A stretch of DNA of 64,000 bases from Guyparkeria sp. WRN-7 (GCF_001641825.1 NZ_LRFH01000002.1:1-64000), one strand, 5' to 3'; counted from the first letter of the stretch, positions 9,096 to 20,036 are shown. A program made the numbers and translations. The notes: generated by a model not told the origin, from the sequence alone.

Positions 9096-9099
<4 letters not shown>
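7801..9099 (-). CDS. sufD: SufD scaffold subunit
   Basis: A 432-residue SufD, the partner of SufB in the SufBC2D scaffold where clusters are built. The typical C-terminal half with a right-handed beta-helix core is recognisable (SNNLLLSDNAEIDAKPELEI, DDVSCSHGATIG, ARGLLIAGFAQEVID). The Asp/Val-Ser-Cys-Ser-His-Gly stretch includes the conserved His used in iron acquisition. The ATG at 9099 overlaps the sufC stop in an ATGA arrangement. Confidence 0.96.
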
Positions 9100-9851
<752 letters not shown>

Positions 9852-9878
9852 GATGAAAAGCCTCTGGTATCTGTTCGG

Positions 9879-11351
<1,473 letters not shown>

Positions 11352-11426
11352 GTCGTTGTCACCTGGTCGAAGGCTGATGGCCCGACGGCGGGGCGGCCGG
11401 CGGGCGGATGTTCGTGTCGAGTCCGT

Positions 11427-11945
11427 TCAGGAAGTCGCTTTGCGAGCGCGCTTGCCGGCGTCCGTGACCTCGCCGCTGCGAGCGCGTTCGTACCAAACCG
11501 GCACCTGGGTGGCCGGCGTGTCCGTGCTCACCGGCTGGGTCATTTCGGCCAGCGTGGTGGCATCGAGCAGGGCGTGCACCCCACGGTTGATCGCCTCCCA
11601 GTGCGGTCGCACCGCGCAGTCGCCTTGCATGGCGCAGTCATGGTCCGGGCGGAAGCAATCGGTCATCGCGATCGGGCCGTCGATCGCCTCGATGATCTCG
11701 GCCAGGGTGATTTCTGCGGCCGGGCGGGCGAGGAAATAGCCACCGCTGCGCCCCTGGCGCGATTGCACGATGCCTTCGCCGTTCAGCAGCTTGAGCAGCT
11801 TGCCGACCGTGGGCATGTTGATGCCGGTACGCTTGGCCAGCGCCCGGGCGTTGGCCCGCTGTGCGCTGGGCTCGTCACGCGGATCCCCGGCCAGCGCCGT
11901 CAGGAGCACGATGGCGTAGTCGCTCAGTCGGCTGATCTTCAACAT
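11427..11945 (-). CDS. Rrf2-family SUF operon regulator (IscR/SufR-like)
   Basis: A 172-residue Rrf2-family winged-helix regulator. The DNA-binding part starts MLKISRLSDYAIVLLTALAG. The cluster-binding Cys trio is visible as C-x6-C-x5-C in the stretch around FRPDHDCAMQGDCAV (residues about 100-115). Proteins of this subgroup sense the Fe-S status of the cell and control the adjacent suf genes. ATG 11945 restores the normal N-terminus; the 14-residue upstream extension is not family-like. It heads the SUF operon and probably controls its own promoter, where a repeat of GTAC half-sites overlaps the spacer. Confidence 0.93.
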   Translation of the reverse strand: MLKISRLSDYAIVLLTALAGDPRDEPSAQRANARALAKRTGINMPTVGKLLKLLNGEGIVQSRQGRSGGYFLARPAAEITLAEIIEAIDGPIAMTDCFRPDHDCAMQGDCAVRPHWEAINRGVHALLDATTLAEMTQPVSTDTPATQVPVWYERARSGEVTDAGKRARKATS

Positions 11946-12028
11946 GCCTGCCTCCGCGGATAGCGGTCCGTTACCCGGATCCGGCACCGATTCGAGAAGG
12001 GCGCCCGGACACCGAAGGAATGCGCTTA

Positions 12029-12057
12029 AAAGTACTAAACCGGTACGATTTTTTCAA
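12029..12057 (-). promoter_or_regulatory. Promoter and operator-like repeat of the SUF operon
   Basis: Reading the minus strand, TTGAAA (12052-12057) and TACTTT (12029-12034) are separated by exactly 17 bases. The spacer and -10 box contain two GTAC half-sites seven bases apart (12032-12035 and 12043-12046). A protein bound there would block RNA polymerase, fitting autoregulation by the Rrf2 protein. The -10 box is weak, so a regulator-dependent promoter is plausible. Confidence 0.55.
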
Positions 12058-12200
12058 GCAACATCCGTTTGACCGGTGTCCCGAGCGGAAAATTCCCGGG
12101 AAAAGCCGCTTAAGCCCTTGTCCCCGCTTCGATTTGCCGGCGTTTTCTGCTATCTTTCGCTCCCTTTTTCGTAAGCCGGAATGACGAGGATTTCGTTCAC

Positions 12201-13622
12201 GTGACGACGACAGCCACCCCCAAGACATCCGTGCCCACCGATGGCGCCGGCAAGCGGCTCTATATCAAGACCTGGGGCTGCCAGATGAACGAGTACGACT
12301 CGGCCAAGATGGCCGACGTGCTCGGGGTGTCGCGCGGCTTCCATCCGGTCAGCGATCCGGCCGATGCCGACGTGATCCTGCTCAACACCTGCTCGATCCG
12401 CGAGAAGGCGCAGGAGAAGGTGTTTTCCCAGCTGGGCCAGTGGCGTCCGCTCAAGGACAAGAACCCGGAGCTGATCATCGGCGTGGGTGGCTGCGTCGCC
12501 AGTCAGGAAGGCGAGGCCCTGCGTGAGCGCGCCCCGTTCGTCGACATCGTCTTCGGTCCGCAGACGCTGCATCGCCTGCCGGAGATGGTCGCGGTGGTCG
12601 AGGCCGAGCGTAAGCCGGTGGTCGACATCTCGTTCCCCGAGATCGAGAAGTTCGACAACCTGCCGGATCCGCGTGCCGAAGGGCCGGTCGCTTTCGTCTC
12701 GATCATGGAAGGCTGCTCGAAGTACTGCACCTTCTGCGTGGTGCCCTACACCCGCGGCGAGGAGATCTCGCGACCGTTCGACGACGTGGTCGCCGAGGTG
12801 GCGGACCTGGCCGAGCAGGGCGTGCGTGAGGTCAACCTGCTGGGTCAGAACGTCAATGCCTACCAGGGCCCGATGCACGACGGCCAGACGGCCGATCTCG
12901 CATTGCTGATCGAGGTGATCGCGCAGATCGACGGTATCGACCGCATCCGCTTCACCACCTCGCACCCGGTCGAATTCACCGACCGTCTGATCGAGGCGTA
13001 CCGCAACGTGCCGGAGCTCGCGAGCTTCCTGCACCTGCCGGTCCAGTCCGGCTCGGACCGGGTGCTGGCACTGATGAAGCGCGGGCACATGGCGATGGAA
13101 TACAAGTCGAAGATCCGCAAGCTGCGCGAGGCGCGCCCGGGCATCTCGATCTCCTCGGATTTCATCGTCGGCTTCCCCGGCGAGACCGATCACGACTTCG
13201 AACAGACCATGAAGCTGATCGAGGACATCGGATTCGACCATTCGTTCTCGTTCATCTACAGCGCGCGACCGGGCACGCCGGCCTCCAACCTGCCGGACGA
13301 CCAGCCCGAGGAGGTCAAGAAGGCCCGCCTCAAGCGCCTGCAGTCGCGTATCAACGAGTTCGAGCAGGAGATCTCCCAGTCCATGCTCGGCACCACCCAG
13401 ACCGTGCTGGTACAGGGGCCGTCGAAGAAGGACCCCAACGAGCTGATGGGCAAGACCGAGAACAACCGCAGCGTGATCTTCCGTGGTCGCCCGGGGCTGA
13501 TCGGCCTGTTCGTCGATCTGGAGATCACCCAGGTCAATCCGAACTCGCTGCGCGGTGAGTTCGTCGATATTCATCCGACCGATCGCGAGCGGGCGAAGGC
13601 CCGCAACCTGGTGGCCGCCTGA
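12201..13622 (+). CDS. miaB: MiaB, tRNA-2-methylthio-N6-dimethylallyladenosine synthase
   Basis: A 473-residue radical-SAM methylthiotransferase that adds the 2-methylthio group at A37 of tRNAs reading UNN codons. It has the three expected parts: an N-terminal UPF0004 domain with three cluster Cys (TWGCQMN, NTCSIRE, GGCVASQ), the radical-SAM motif CSKYCTFC, and a C-terminal TRAM domain. Start is GTG 12201; an upstream ATG at 12181 runs into a stop. The last base of its stop codon overlaps the phoH start. As an Fe-S enzyme with two 4Fe-4S clusters, it depends on the divergent SUF operon. Confidence 0.97.
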   Translation: MTTTATPKTSVPTDGAGKRLYIKTWGCQMNEYDSAKMADVLGVSRGFHPVSDPADADVILLNTCSIREKAQEKVFSQLGQWRPLKDKNPELIIGVGGCVASQEGEALRERAPFVDIVFGPQTLHRLPEMVAVVEAERKPVVDISFPEIEKFDNLPDPRAEGPVAFVSIMEGCSKYCTFCVVPYTRGEEISRPFDDVVAEVADLAEQGVREVNLLGQNVNAYQGPMHDGQTADLALLIEVIAQIDGIDRIRFTTSHPVEFTDRLIEAYRNVPELASFLHLPVQSGSDRVLALMKRGHMAMEYKSKIRKLREARPGISISSDFIVGFPGETDHDFEQTMKLIEDIGFDHSFSFIYSARPGTPASNLPDDQPEEVKKARLKRLQSRINEFEQEISQSMLGTTQTVLVQGPSKKDPNELMGKTENNRSVIFRGRPGLIGLFVDLEITQVNPNSLRGEFVDIHPTDRERAKARNLVAA

Positions 13623-14587
13623 TGACCGAAGCGAACGCCGAACGCCTCGAATTCGCCCTGGAGCCGGCCGACAACGAGCGGCTGGCCAACCTCGCGGGCA
13701 CCTTCGACGAGCACCTGCGCATGATCGAGCGCCGGCTGGGGGTGGAGATCAACCACCGCGGCAACCTGTTCGCCGTGATCGGCCCGGCCGCGATCGCCTC
13801 TCAGGCCGAAACCCTGCTGGCCGACCTGTACAAGTTGAGCGAGACCCAGATCATTGATCCGGAGCGGGTCAATCTCGGTATGCAGGAGGCCGGCATGGAG
13901 GAGGCGCCGCCTCCGCCGGGCGACGAGGTGATGATCAAGACGCTGCGCGGGATCGTTCGTGGCCGCGGTAATCGCCAGGTGACCTACCTCAAGGCGATCC
14001 GCGAGGCGGACCTGAATTTCGGTATCGGCCCGGCCGGTACCGGCAAGACCTATCTCGCCGTGGCCAGCGCGATTGACGCTTTCGAGCGCGGTCAGGTGCA
14101 GCGGATCGTACTGGTCCGCCCGGCCGTCGAGGCGGGAGAGAAACTCGGCTTCCTGCCCGGTGATCTGGCGCAGAAGATCGACCCCTACCTGCGGCCGATG
14201 TACGACGCCCTCTACGAGATGATGGGCTTCGACAAGGTCAATCGCCTGATCGAGCGCAACGTGATCGAGGTCGCGCCGCTGGCCTTCATGCGTGGGCGAA
14301 CGCTCAACGAGTCGTTCGTCATTCTCGACGAGGCGCAGAACACCAGCATCGAGCAGATGAAGATGTTCCTCACCCGGATCGGCTTCGGCACTTCGGCCGT
14401 GGTCACCGGCGACATCACGCAGGTGGACCTGCCGAAGGGGGTGACCTCGGGGCTGCGCCATGCCATCGACATGCTCAGCGATGTCGACGGGGTGCAGTTC
14501 ACCTTCTTCCAGAGCCGTGACGTGGTCCGCCACCCGCTGGTCAAGCGCATCATCGACGCCTACGAGCGCCGGGGCGGGGCGGATTGA
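13622..14587 (+). CDS. ybeZ: PhoH-like ATPase (YbeZ)
   Basis: A 321-residue PhoH-family nucleotide-binding protein, probably an RNA-acting ATPase working with YbeY. An N-terminal KH-like region precedes the Walker A (GPAGTGKTYLAVA) and Walker B (SFVILDEAQNTS) motifs. It overlaps miaB by one base (TGATG) and ybeY by four, so miaB-ybeZ-ybeY-corC-lnt reads as one operon, the classical gammaproteobacterial order. Confidence 0.95.
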   Translation: MTEANAERLEFALEPADNERLANLAGTFDEHLRMIERRLGVEINHRGNLFAVIGPAAIASQAETLLADLYKLSETQIIDPERVNLGMQEAGMEEAPPPPGDEVMIKTLRGIVRGRGNRQVTYLKAIREADLNFGIGPAGTGKTYLAVASAIDAFERGQVQRIVLVRPAVEAGEKLGFLPGDLAQKIDPYLRPMYDALYEMMGFDKVNRLIERNVIEVAPLAFMRGRTLNESFVILDEAQNTSIEQMKMFLTRIGFGTSAVVTGDITQVDLPKGVTSGLRHAIDMLSDVDGVQFTFFQSRDVVRHPLVKRIIDAYERRGGAD

Positions 14588-15069
14588 CCACGCCGCCGGT
14601 GGTGATTGATCGGCAGCGGGCATGCGAGCAGCGCTGCCCGTCGCGTCACAGCCTCGAATCGTGGATGGCGCGCACGCTTGCCGAGCTCGCCGATGGCCCG
14701 GAAGGAGGTGAGGTGACCATCCGCTATGTGGAGGCCGAGGAGAGTCGCCGCCTGAATGCGCAGTTCCGCGGCAAGGACCGGCCGACCAACGTGCTGTCAT
14801 TCCCGGCGAGCGAGGATCCCGCACAGATCGAGGTGCTGCCCGGCTCGTCACAACCGTATCTCGGCGACCTTGTGATCTGCCCGGTGGTGGTCGAGCGCGA
14901 GGTGGCAGAGCAGGGGAAGAGTCGGCGTGCGCACCACGCCCATATGGTGGTGCATGGGATTTTGCACCTGTTGGGCTATGATCACCTCACCCCCAGCGAG
15001 GCGGAGCAGATGGAATCGATCGAGATCCGCGCGCTCGAATCGTTGGGCTACCCTAATCCCTACGCCTGA
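14584..15069 (+). CDS. ybeY: YbeY endoribonuclease
   Basis: A 161-residue metal-dependent RNase acting in 16S rRNA 3'-end maturation and ribosome quality control. The zinc-binding triple-His motif is in HMVVHGILHLLGYDH. A TTG start at 14584 overlaps the ybeZ stop (TTGA); GTG 14599 is the alternative, since no clear ribosome site separates the two. Gap to corC is 93 bases. Confidence 0.94.
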   Translation: MTTPPVVIDRQRACEQRCPSRHSLESWMARTLAELADGPEGGEVTIRYVEAEESRRLNAQFRGKDRPTNVLSFPASEDPAQIEVLPGSSQPYLGDLVICPVVVEREVAEQGKSRRAHHAHMVVHGILHLLGYDHLTPSEAEQMESIEIRALESLGYPNPYA

Positions 15070-15162
15070 TCTCTTGAAGACCGGCCACTTCGACACCACA
15101 TCGAATGCGCGGCCTATCTGATTGATTCAACCTTTCTTTTCTCACTCCCTGTAAAGAGACCC

Positions 15163-16068
15163 ATGGAAGACGAACCTCCCAGTCCGGACTCGGCACGCCA
15201 GTCCTGGTGGCAGCGCCTGAAACATCGTTTCTGCCCCTGCCAAATTCACTCCGTCGAGCAGATGAAGTCGCTGGTACGCCAGGCGACCGAGTCCGAGGTG
15301 TTTCCGCTGTCCACCGGCGGGCTGATCGACTCGGTGCTGGATTTCCACGACCTGCGTGTGCGTGACGTGATGGTCCCGCGCGGTCAGATGGACGTGATCG
15401 AGGAGGGCACCACGCTGCCGGAACTCCTCTCGGCCGCGATCGAGTCGGGACACTCGCGTTATCCGGTCATCCGCAGCAACCGCGACGAGGTGATCGGCAT
15501 TCTCCTGGTCAAGGAATTGCTGCGTTTCTATGCCAGCTCCCAGGAGACGGGGGGTGAGAATCCCGATTTCGACCTGCTCGCACTGGTGCGCACGCCGATG
15601 TTCGTGCCGGAAAGCAAGCGACTGGATGCGCTGCTGGCCGAATTCCGTCTCACCCGCACTCACATGGCGATCGTGCTCGACGAGTTCGGCGGCGTGGCCG
15701 GTCTGGTGACCATCGAGGACGTACTCGAGGAGATCGTTGGCGACATCGACGACGAATTCGATGTGGAGGAACGCGTCAACATCCGCCAGCAGGCACCGCG
15801 TCGGCATACGGTCCGCGCGCTCACGCCGATCAGCGAGTTCAACGAGGCATTCGATACGGAGTTCTCGGACGACGAGTACGACACCATCGGAGGGCTGGTC
15901 TCGAACACGCTTGGCCACCTGCCGCGGCGCGGAGAAGTCGCCCGGTTGGGGGATTACGAATTCAAGGTGCTGGGCGCCGACCGCCGCCGATTGCACTTGC
16001 TTCTGGTCACGAAGCTTGATTTCGAACCAAGCGAGGAGACCGACGGTGCCGCCAGCGAACCGGGCTGA
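15163..16068 (+). CDS. corC: CorC/HlyC-type CBS-domain protein (YbeX)
   Basis: A 301-residue cytoplasmic member of the CorC family, tied to Mg/Co efflux and, in E. coli, to ribosome maintenance. Two CBS domains are recognisable (VRDVMVPRGQMDVIEEG and MAIVLDEFGGVAGLVTIEDV) followed by the CorC_HlyC C-terminal domain (EYDTIGGLV). No DUF21 membrane domain is present, as in E. coli YbeX. It overlaps lnt by 23 bases. Confidence 0.93.
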   Translation: MEDEPPSPDSARQSWWQRLKHRFCPCQIHSVEQMKSLVRQATESEVFPLSTGGLIDSVLDFHDLRVRDVMVPRGQMDVIEEGTTLPELLSAAIESGHSRYPVIRSNRDEVIGILLVKELLRFYASSQETGGENPDFDLLALVRTPMFVPESKRLDALLAEFRLTRTHMAIVLDEFGGVAGLVTIEDVLEEIVGDIDDEFDVEERVNIRQQAPRRHTVRALTPISEFNEAFDTEFSDDEYDTIGGLVSNTLGHLPRRGEVARLGDYEFKVLGADRRRLHLLLVTKLDFEPSEETDGAASEPG

Positions 16069-17602
16069 AACCGGCCGCGTTCTCTCATGGTTTTCCGGTT
16101 GGCGCGGTAGCCTGACCGCACTCCTGGCCGGTGCCACTCTGGTGCTGGCCTTTGCGCCCTTCGCCTTCTGGCCGGCGGCCATCCTCGCCCCGGCCATCCT
16201 GTTTTCCCTCATCCATCGCCGTGCGCCTGGAAGGGCCTTCCGGCTCGGCTGGTGGTTCGGTCTGGGTCAGTTCGGCCTGGGCGTAAGCTGGGTCTACGAA
16301 AGCTTCACCCTGTTCGGCGGCATCGTCGGCCCGTTGGCGGCGCTGGTGACCGCGCTGTTCGTCATCGGCCTGGCGTTCTATCCGGCCGGTGCGGCATGGC
16401 TCACCGCGAAAGTGGCCGGGAACGGAGGCCGTGGACTCTGGGCGGTCAGTTTCGTCGCCAGCTGGGTGCTGGTCGAGGGATTGCGGGCGTGGCTGTTTGG
16501 TGGTTTCCCGTGGCTGAATCTGGGTATCAGCCAGGTCGACGGGCCATTGGTCGGCTGGCTGCCGTTGCTGGGCGAATACGGCGTCACCGCGTTGCTACTG
16601 CTGATGGCGGTGCTTGTTTGGCATCTTGGCCGGGTGCTGATGTCCGGGCCGATGTCGTGGCGTCGCTGGTTGTTGCCCGCGGGCGCACTGGTGGCCGTTC
16701 CGTTATTGTCCCTGACGTTGCGTGAGCTTCCCTGGAGTCAGCCGAGCGGCGAGTCGCTCAAGGTGGGGTTGGCGCAGGGCAACGTCGCACAGATGCAGAA
16801 GTTCGATCCGGCATTCTTTCGCAAGACGATCAGTATCTACCGTGAACTGACCTTGGCGATGCCGGAGGTGGATCTGGTGGTGTGGCCGGAAACGGCCATC
16901 CCGCGGCCGATCGACAGCGTGCCGGCCGTGCGTGAGTCGCTGGAGCAGCTCGCCGGCGAGCGCGATTTCGCCATGCTGGTGGGGACGTTCACCCGCGACG
17001 ACGCCGGGCGGTACTACAACGCCCTGATCGGCGTGCCCAGCTCGCTCGGTATCTACCGTAAGCGCCACCTGGTGCCATTCGGTGAATATTTCCCGTTGCG
17101 GTGGCTGATCGAACGCATGCCGTGGCTGTTCGAGGTGCCCATGTCGGATCTCAGCCCAGGGCGTCCCGATCAACCACCGCTGGTTATCGATGGCGTGATG
17201 CTGGGGGCGTCGATCTGCTTCGAGGCGGATTTCTCGCGCGATATCCGCGCCTCGATGCCCGAGGCGGGCATGTTGGTGACCGTGTCCAATGATTCGTGGT
17301 TCGGCGAGAGCTTCTCGCCCCATCAGCATCTGCAGATGGCGAGGGCCAGGGCGATCGAATTCCGTCGGCCGATGATCCGTGCCACCAATACCGGCATCTC
17401 GGCGGTGATCGATGCCCGTGGCCGGGTCGAAGCCATGCTGGGCACCGGGGAGCGCGGCACGCTGGTGGCGGACATCACGCCACGCTCGGGGGCGACGCCG
17501 CTGGCACGCTGGGGCGCTTGGCCGGCCCTTGGGGCAATGCTCGTCGTATTGCTCCTGACCGGCTGGTTTGCCCGGCGACGGCAGGCGGATCAAAGCACCT
17601 GA
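16046..17602 (+). CDS. lnt: Apolipoprotein N-acyltransferase
   Basis: A 518-residue inner-membrane enzyme that adds the third acyl chain to lipoproteins such as LolB in this window. About six to seven N-terminal membrane segments precede a nitrilase-type domain with the catalytic triad: Glu in VVWPETAIPRP, Lys in GIYRKRHLVPFGEY, and Cys in GASICFEADFSRD. GTG 16046 is chosen because GAGGAG ends seven bases upstream, inside the corC end. A final hydrophobic segment anchors the C-terminus. It is the last gene of its operon. Confidence 0.95.
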   Translation: MPPANRAETGRVLSWFSGWRGSLTALLAGATLVLAFAPFAFWPAAILAPAILFSLIHRRAPGRAFRLGWWFGLGQFGLGVSWVYESFTLFGGIVGPLAALVTALFVIGLAFYPAGAAWLTAKVAGNGGRGLWAVSFVASWVLVEGLRAWLFGGFPWLNLGISQVDGPLVGWLPLLGEYGVTALLLLMAVLVWHLGRVLMSGPMSWRRWLLPAGALVAVPLLSLTLRELPWSQPSGESLKVGLAQGNVAQMQKFDPAFFRKTISIYRELTLAMPEVDLVVWPETAIPRPIDSVPAVRESLEQLAGERDFAMLVGTFTRDDAGRYYNALIGVPSSLGIYRKRHLVPFGEYFPLRWLIERMPWLFEVPMSDLSPGRPDQPPLVIDGVMLGASICFEADFSRDIRASMPEAGMLVTVSNDSWFGESFSPHQHLQMARARAIEFRRPMIRATNTGISAVIDARGRVEAMLGTGERGTLVADITPRSGATPLARWGAWPALGAMLVVLLLTGWFARRRQADQST

Positions 17603-17766
17603 CTAGGAAAAGACCGCCGAACTCTTCAGGGAAATGTCGAAAAACTTCGCCTTAAGAGAAATTTTGTCCGGTTCAGGGCATATTTATTCAAATAAAATAT
17701 CGACGAGGATCGCCTTATCCTATCCTTAGAAAGGAATAGGGCCTCATGCGTCTGATTTATAAAATC
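17603..17766. other. AT-rich gap between lnt and orphan gene
   Basis: 164 bases with a sharp change from GC-rich to AT-rich composition within about 50 bases of the lnt stop. No gene, strong hairpin or T-run was found. Confidence 0.5.
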
Positions 17767-18567
17767 TCACGCCGCGACAATAAGCAACCGAATTAAAACA
17801 TATCCAGCGATCATAACTAGCAGTGTAGTCAGTATCGGATCGGCTATTTTCCAAAAGCGGTGATATTTATTCCTTCTGTGGAGTAGGTTAACTGCTATTA
17901 ATGATCTTTCGACGCTCATTAGGCGGTCCCGAACATGAGACTCAGGCAAAGCGGATCCCGGGACGCGTGATATGTTTGAAAATCCATTTGGATGGATTTT
18001 GTTGCCACAAGCGATATTGTCTTTAATGAAGCTTAAGTGATATGCCGCTCGCGCTAGCCTCTCCGAAGCATACTGCGTTTTGGCTTTTGAAACGCCATGA
18101 TCGATCCATGCCGAGACAAGGTATAGAAACAAAGTTAGAAGTAAAAACGCATTGATTGATACCAACACATTGGGAATATGTGTCTCAGCGCCGGTGACTC
18201 CTAAAACTCTAATTTCATCGATGGGAACCTTCCAAAACCAGAGCATTATGATCGTTACCGCTACCGACACCACAATTCGGTGATATGCACGCGTCCGGAC
18301 CGATGTTTGATCAGAAATAAGGTCTAGGATCTGCTCAAAATCGTCTCTGTTCATGCCTGAAGAGTTGAAGTGCGATTCCGGAATTTGGCCGCTCAATTCA
18401 GACTGACGCTCTTCCTCGTTCAACGCAGGCGGGTCGCACGGCGCGAAGACGCGATCAATAAGCTGTTTGGCGGATTCCGGTAGGCTCTTGATTGGCATTT
18501 GGAGGCTGGGGTTGGAAGAAGAATAGCCTGACTCTACATGAACCCAATGACGCAGACTACGGTTCAT
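17767..18567 (-). CDS. AT-rich orphan membrane protein
   Basis: A 266-residue protein I do not recognise. Base composition is clearly AT-richer than any neighbour. A polar N-terminal 95 residues (with ALNEEERQSELSGQIPES) is followed by three hydrophobic segments (around IVVSVAVTIIMLWFW, VLVSINAFLLLTLFLYLVSAW, and the C-terminal TTLLVMIAGYVLIRLLIV). Between the second and third is a basic cytoplasmic-looking stretch. ATG 18567 has only a weak ribosome site; ATG 18498 is the alternative. It lies between lnt and the pre-insertion tRNA-Met terminator, so it is outside the tRNA-linked element. The composition suggests separate horizontal acquisition. Confidence 0.72.
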   Translation of the reverse strand: MNRSLRHWVHVESGYSSSNPSLQMPIKSLPESAKQLIDRVFAPCDPPALNEEERQSELSGQIPESHFNSSGMNRDDFEQILDLISDQTSVRTRAYHRIVVSVAVTIIMLWFWKVPIDEIRVLGVTGAETHIPNVLVSINAFLLLTLFLYLVSAWIDHGVSKAKTQYASERLARAAYHLSFIKDNIACGNKIHPNGFSNISRVPGSALPESHVRDRLMSVERSLIAVNLLHRRNKYHRFWKIADPILTTLLVMIAGYVLIRLLIVAA

Positions 18568-18597
18568 CTTGCTAGGCGCGTTTATTCGACACCTGAT

Positions 18598-18624
18598 CGC
18601 TAGGGAGCGCTAATCTTCCTAGCG
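18598..18624. repeat. Inverted repeat upstream of orphan gene
   Basis: Seven-base perfect arms (18598-18604 and 18618-18624, CGCTAGG/CCTAGCG) separated by 13 bases, about 31 bases upstream of the orphan gene start. Could be an operator or a remnant of an insertion boundary. Confidence 0.35.
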
Positions 18625-18676
18625 TGAGGCGTGGAAGATGGCTCGGCACATTTCCGTCGCCCTACCGACTAGCAAT

Positions 18677-18715
18677 AAAAAAGGCCTAGGTGTTCACAGG
18701 AACGACCTAAGCCTT
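18677..18715 (-). terminator. Displaced native terminator of tRNA-Met
   Basis: On the minus strand an 11-bp stem (18705-18715 with 18681-18691, one G-U pair) is followed by six T residues (18682-18677). It sits immediately beyond the 15-bp copy of the tRNA-Met 3' end at 18725-18739. No gene ends here now. The simplest reading is that it terminated the tRNA-Met transcript before the element inserted. Confidence 0.75.
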
Positions 18716-18724
18716 TGATAATGC

Positions 18725-18739
18725 TGGTGGCTATGGGTG
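18725..18739. repeat. Left attachment site, copy of tRNA-Met 3' end
   Basis: Fifteen bases, TGGTGGCTATGGGTG, identical to 28145-28159, the CCA end, discriminator and acceptor arm of tRNA-Met (minus strand). Flanking bases differ on both sides. It marks the far end of the 9.4-kb element. Confidence 0.85.
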
Positions 18740-18798
18740 CCATCGTAAAAATAGCCGCAGACCTCAGCGCAACGCGGTTGCGGACAATGCGAACCATA

Positions 18799-18821
18799 TT
18801 GGTCCCCACTTTGGTCCCCAC
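18799..18821. repeat. Candidate integrase arm-type sites, left end
   Basis: Two direct copies of TTGGTCCCCAC (18799-18809 and 18811-18821), 60 bases inside the left attachment repeat. Related GGTCCCC units occur near the right end, as expected for arm sites bound by the integrase N-terminal domain. Confidence 0.55.
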
Positions 18822-18864
18822 CTTTGCCGCCGGTTGCAAACAAACCACAAGGGGACAATCTGAC

Positions 18865-18951
18865 ATGACAGCCAAGGCACTGACAGCAGCGGGCCACGCA
18901 CAGTCCGGCCAACTCAACACAGCCGCCAGCCGGGTAGGGGGTGAAGCATGA
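18865..18951 (+). CDS. Small leader ORF, 28 residues
   Basis: A 28-codon frame starting ATG 18865, with AAGGGG about ten bases upstream, whose stop overlaps the next gene start as ATGA (18948-18951). The peptide is Ala/Gly-rich and unrecognised. Coupled overlap suggests a translated leader, but the frame may be chance. Confidence 0.35.
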   Translation: MTAKALTAAGHAQSGQLNTAASRVGGEA

Positions 18952-19361
18952 TGGCCTGGGAAAAGCTCGCCCCGACTCCGGCGGACATTCCGCAGCTTGT
19001 CGCGCACGCTGAAAGCGTCCGGTATGACTTCGGGGCAAAGAAGTGGGTGGGTGATCTCTCGCAAGAGACGGCCCGCGCCATCCTCAAGGCTCTGATATTC
19101 GCGGCCGATGATCTCACGCGCTCGATACCGGCGGTTGTCCGGGTGGCTGGCGAAGCCTCCACGCAACGGGAACAGGAAGCGCCACCCCGGACGGTTTCGG
19201 GCTATGCCTCGTGGCTGGCTGACGAAATCACGGAACGCGACCAGGTGGCGACCACGATCACCAGCGCGGCCACACTCGCCGGCCAGGCTACCGGCGCGGC
19301 CTATGTGCTCTTTGAGTACGTCGCCAGTGGGCAGGAAGCGGAAAGCCGGAAAAAGCCCTAG
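18948..19361 (+). CDS. Unknown element-borne protein
   Basis: A 137-residue soluble protein, not recognised. It appears all-helical and acidic to neutral, with no membrane segment or Cys motif. Visible features are a Trp-rich start (MMAWEKL, KKWVGDLS) and an Ala/Thr-rich C-terminal helix (ATTITSAATLAGQATGAAYVL). GGGGTG lies just before the ATG. A hairpin terminator follows 30 bases after the stop. It is the first plus-strand gene inside the left attachment site, the place where satellites often carry cargo. Confidence 0.6.
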   Translation: MMAWEKLAPTPADIPQLVAHAESVRYDFGAKKWVGDLSQETARAILKALIFAADDLTRSIPAVVRVAGEASTQREQEAPPRTVSGYASWLADEITERDQVATTITSAATLAGQATGAAYVLFEYVASGQEAESRKKP

Positions 19362-19390
19362 GCATTCCCCCACAGGTGGAACCGACACAG

Positions 19391-19421
19391 CCCCGCCCGA
19401 ACACACCCGGCGCGGGGTTTT
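19391..19421 (+). terminator. Terminator after unknown cargo gene
   Basis: A 6-bp stem (CCCCGC 19391-19396 with GCGGGG 19412-19417) is followed by four T residues, 30 bases after the stop of the 137-residue gene. Confidence 0.6.
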
Positions 19422-19547
19422 CTCGTTGCAGGGCGCAACCTATCCGCCAGCGGTGGGCTCGAACCCGTGGCCAAAGTTTTGGGGATGTGTGAAAACTCCA
19501 ATGGCCGCGTGTCGCGCCATCGTGCGCCCTGACGATTTCGGCACCCC

Positions 19548-19871
19548 CTATGCCCTCGGGTTGCCGAACCCTCCATCCTGCCGGGCGGTCTTGCGGGAAT
19601 GACAGGACGCGCACAGGGCAGCCAGGTTGCCCGGTTCGTTGTTGTGGGCGTTGCCGTCGATATGGTCAACCACGCTTGCCGGCGTCACTCGACCGCGCTT
19701 CTCGCAATCCATGCACAGCGGGTGCTCCCGTAGGAATGCCGCTCGCAGCTTCCGCCATGCCGCGCTATTGGTGGGCAGTGCCCGGCGCTTCTGCCGATCC
19801 GTGTCCTGCCTTGGCCTGTGCCGTGGTGCGCGGACGGTGATTGGGGAATGGGCTTTGGGCGCTCTCGGCAT
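19548..19871 (-). CDS. HNH endonuclease
   Basis: A 107-residue HNH nuclease. A basic N-terminus is followed by CMDC and LCASCH zinc-binding pairs that frame the HNH core VVDHIDGNAHNNEPGNL. Phages and capsid-forming satellites often carry such an enzyme next to the terminase genes, where it helps DNA cleavage at packaging. ATG 19871 has GGAG six bases upstream; the longer frame to 20033 is not supported. It is separated from the terminase small subunit by two membrane-protein genes. Confidence 0.85.
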   Translation of the reverse strand: MPRAPKAHSPITVRAPRHRPRQDTDRQKRRALPTNSAAWRKLRAAFLREHPLCMDCEKRGRVTPASVVDHIDGNAHNNEPGNLAALCASCHSRKTARQDGGFGNPRA

Positions 19872-19895
19872 GATGGGCTCCGAATTTTTATTTTC

Positions 19896-19919
19896 GCCCC
19901 GGTGTGAACAAGCCGGGGC
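19896..19919 (-). promoter_or_regulatory. Hairpin in the HNH gene leader
   Basis: Perfect 7-bp arms (GCCCCGG 19896-19902, CCGGGGC 19913-19919), 25 bases upstream of the HNH start codon. No T-run follows on either strand, so it is not a terminator; a leader structure or operator is possible. Confidence 0.35.
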
Positions 19920-20036
19920 ACGCGGACTACGCTTCTCGCGGCTCTGGGGATGAAGGCCACCCCTCCGTAGCAATCCACCCCAACGAACGACTAGTCTCTT
20001 GTTCAGACGGATTTGGCCCAACGCAAGGAGCACCCC

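Noticed and set aside
12181-12204. ATG at 12181 as miaB start
   Set aside because: It reads into a stop after seven codons; the GTG at 12201 opens the miaB frame.
18598-18715. Possible insertion-sequence end near the orphan gene
   Set aside because: CTAGG repeats are present but no transposase or matching second end was found; the right hairpin is better explained as the tRNA terminator.
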